Shown one piece after another: positions 6,378 to 6,850 of a stretch of DNA of 6,850 bases; positions within the stretch are counted from its first letter, which is position 1; every line of letters starts with the position of its first letter. The position numbers were made by a program, and so were the translations under genes. The notes beneath the pieces are model-generated. The model saw only the letters and a program-made list of their open reading frames with translations, had not been told where the DNA came from and did no database searches. Source of the DNA: Synergistaceae bacterium (GTDB taxonomy: Bacteria > Synergistota > Synergistia > Synergistales > Synergistaceae); contig JAAZCN010000114.1 in the NCBI GenBank assembly GCA_012513245.1, forward strand, positions 1 through 6,850, in the 5' to 3' direction.

Positions 6378-6383
6378 GGAGGG
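6378..6383 (+). promoter_or_regulatory. ribosome binding site of the GntR regulator
   Basis: GGAGGG lies 8 bases before ATG at 6392-6394. The nearer upstream ATG at 6376 is in another frame and meets TGA after seven codons. Confidence 0.8.
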
Positions 6384-6391
6384 TTTCATTA

Positions 6392-6850
6392 ATGCATGAC
6401 CATGAAAAGGCCAGCTGGACGAAAGCATACGAATGGATCCGTGACGCAATCGAATCAAGAGAGATCGGGATGGGCGCACCATTACCTGAAAACCAGCTTG
6501 CCAGAGAGATAGGAGTCAGCAGAACACCTATCCGTGAAGCTCTCCGTAGCCTTGAGCAGGACGGATACGTCAAGATAATTCCACAAAAAGGTGCTTTTGT
6601 ATCAGAAATATCCTTAGAGGATCTAAAAGAGATATACGACATACGTAAACTGCTGGAACCCTTCGCAGCACTGTCCGCAGTAAACAGGATCCCTGAAGAG
6701 GAAATAGACGAGATGGAGAAGGGCTGGAAAGCACTCAAAAAGGCTGCACTCGCAGGAGAGGTAGACCTGACACGCGTCTCTGAGATGGATCTGCTCCTGC
6801 ACCTGACTATAACGAAATATGCTACTAATAAACGTATTGGAGCCATCATC
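6392..6850 (+). CDS. FadR-type GntR family transcriptional regulator (FCD domain), partial at right edge
   Basis: The frame stays open from ATG 6392 to the window end, giving 153 residues of an expected 220-240. Residues 8-75 are a GntR winged helix: LPENQLAREIGVSRTPIREALRSLEQDGYV (31-60) contains the helix-turn-helix with the SRTPIREAL signature, then the wing KIIPQKGAFV (61-70). From about residue 77 an FCD ligand domain begins (LEDLKEIYDIRKLLEP, 75-90), with D133 and H137 (DLLLH) at the positions of the first two metal or ligand contacts of FCD proteins and N146 after them. FCD regulators respond to small organic acids and usually repress the neighbouring catabolic genes. It is divergent from the operon, and matching TGTATACA sites lie at both promoters. 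The effector is probably the transported acid or a product of it. The minus-strand frame over the same bases is a shadow. Confidence 0.95.
   Translation, partial: MHDHEKASWTKAYEWIRDAIESREIGMGAPLPENQLAREIGVSRTPIREALRSLEQDGYVKIIPQKGAFVSEISLEDLKEIYDIRKLLEPFAALSAVNRIPEEEIDEMEKGWKALKKAALAGEVDLTRVSEMDLLLHLTITKYATNKRIGAII

Noticed and set aside
6373..6849. Minus-strand frame of 158 codons at the right edge
   Set aside because: The plus strand here encodes an unmistakable GntR regulator with a good ribosome site. The minus frame is its serine-rich shadow.
1..6850. CRISPR array, tRNA, rRNA, insertion sequence or attachment site
   Set aside because: No regularly spaced repeats, cloverleaf, rRNA-like sequence, transposase frame or terminal inverted repeats were seen on either strand.

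Overview
The window shows a compact catabolic locus from an anaerobe-like bacterium. Six genes lie head to tail on the minus strand (6045 down to 143). A regulator gene, cut by the right edge, is transcribed away from them on the plus strand (6392 to beyond 6850). The mix of a TRAP transporter, an aconitase X pair and a LarA-like nickel racemase, with medium GC and strong AGGAGG-type ribosome sites, is typical of amino- and organic-acid-fermenting Synergistota or some Clostridia. Synergistota is my guess, at about even odds, and nothing in the window proves it.

Layout in order of transcription (minus strand): a LarA/DUF2088 family enzyme (6045-4759); the large, catalytic subunit of aconitase X (AcnX, 4734-3517); the small swivelling AcnX subunit (3517-3095, one-base overlap with the previous gene); then a complete tripartite TRAP transporter: periplasmic binding protein DctP (3011-2019, GTG start), small membrane subunit DctQ (1941-1435) and large membrane subunit DctM (1423-143). 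A strong hairpin with a T-tract at 87-118 ends the operon. A second intrinsic-terminator-like hairpin lies between dctP and dctQ and probably makes the binding protein more abundant than the permease. On the plus strand, 6392-6850 encodes the first 153 residues of a FadR-type (FCD domain) GntR regulator.

The 346-base divergent region (6046-6391) holds the regulatory logic. An extended -10 promoter drives the operon, and a -35/-10 pair drives the regulator. At each predicted start site sits the same operator-like word, TGTATACA, inside an extended shared pattern. This is the kind of site bound by FadR-type GntR proteins and suggests one ligand-responsive repressor controlling both the operon and itself.

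Reading the genes together: the transporter probably brings in a carboxylated hydroxy acid, the LarA-like enzyme changes the configuration of its alpha-hydroxyl carbon, and AcnX removes water. The parts belong to known families, but the combination, and divergent residues around the AcnX iron-sulfur ligands and the LarA pocket, suggest a substrate not among the characterised ones (cis-3-hydroxyproline, phosphomevalonate, lactate). The substrate itself cannot be read from the sequence. At the left edge (1-86) there is little beyond a possible 22-codon plus-strand ORF.
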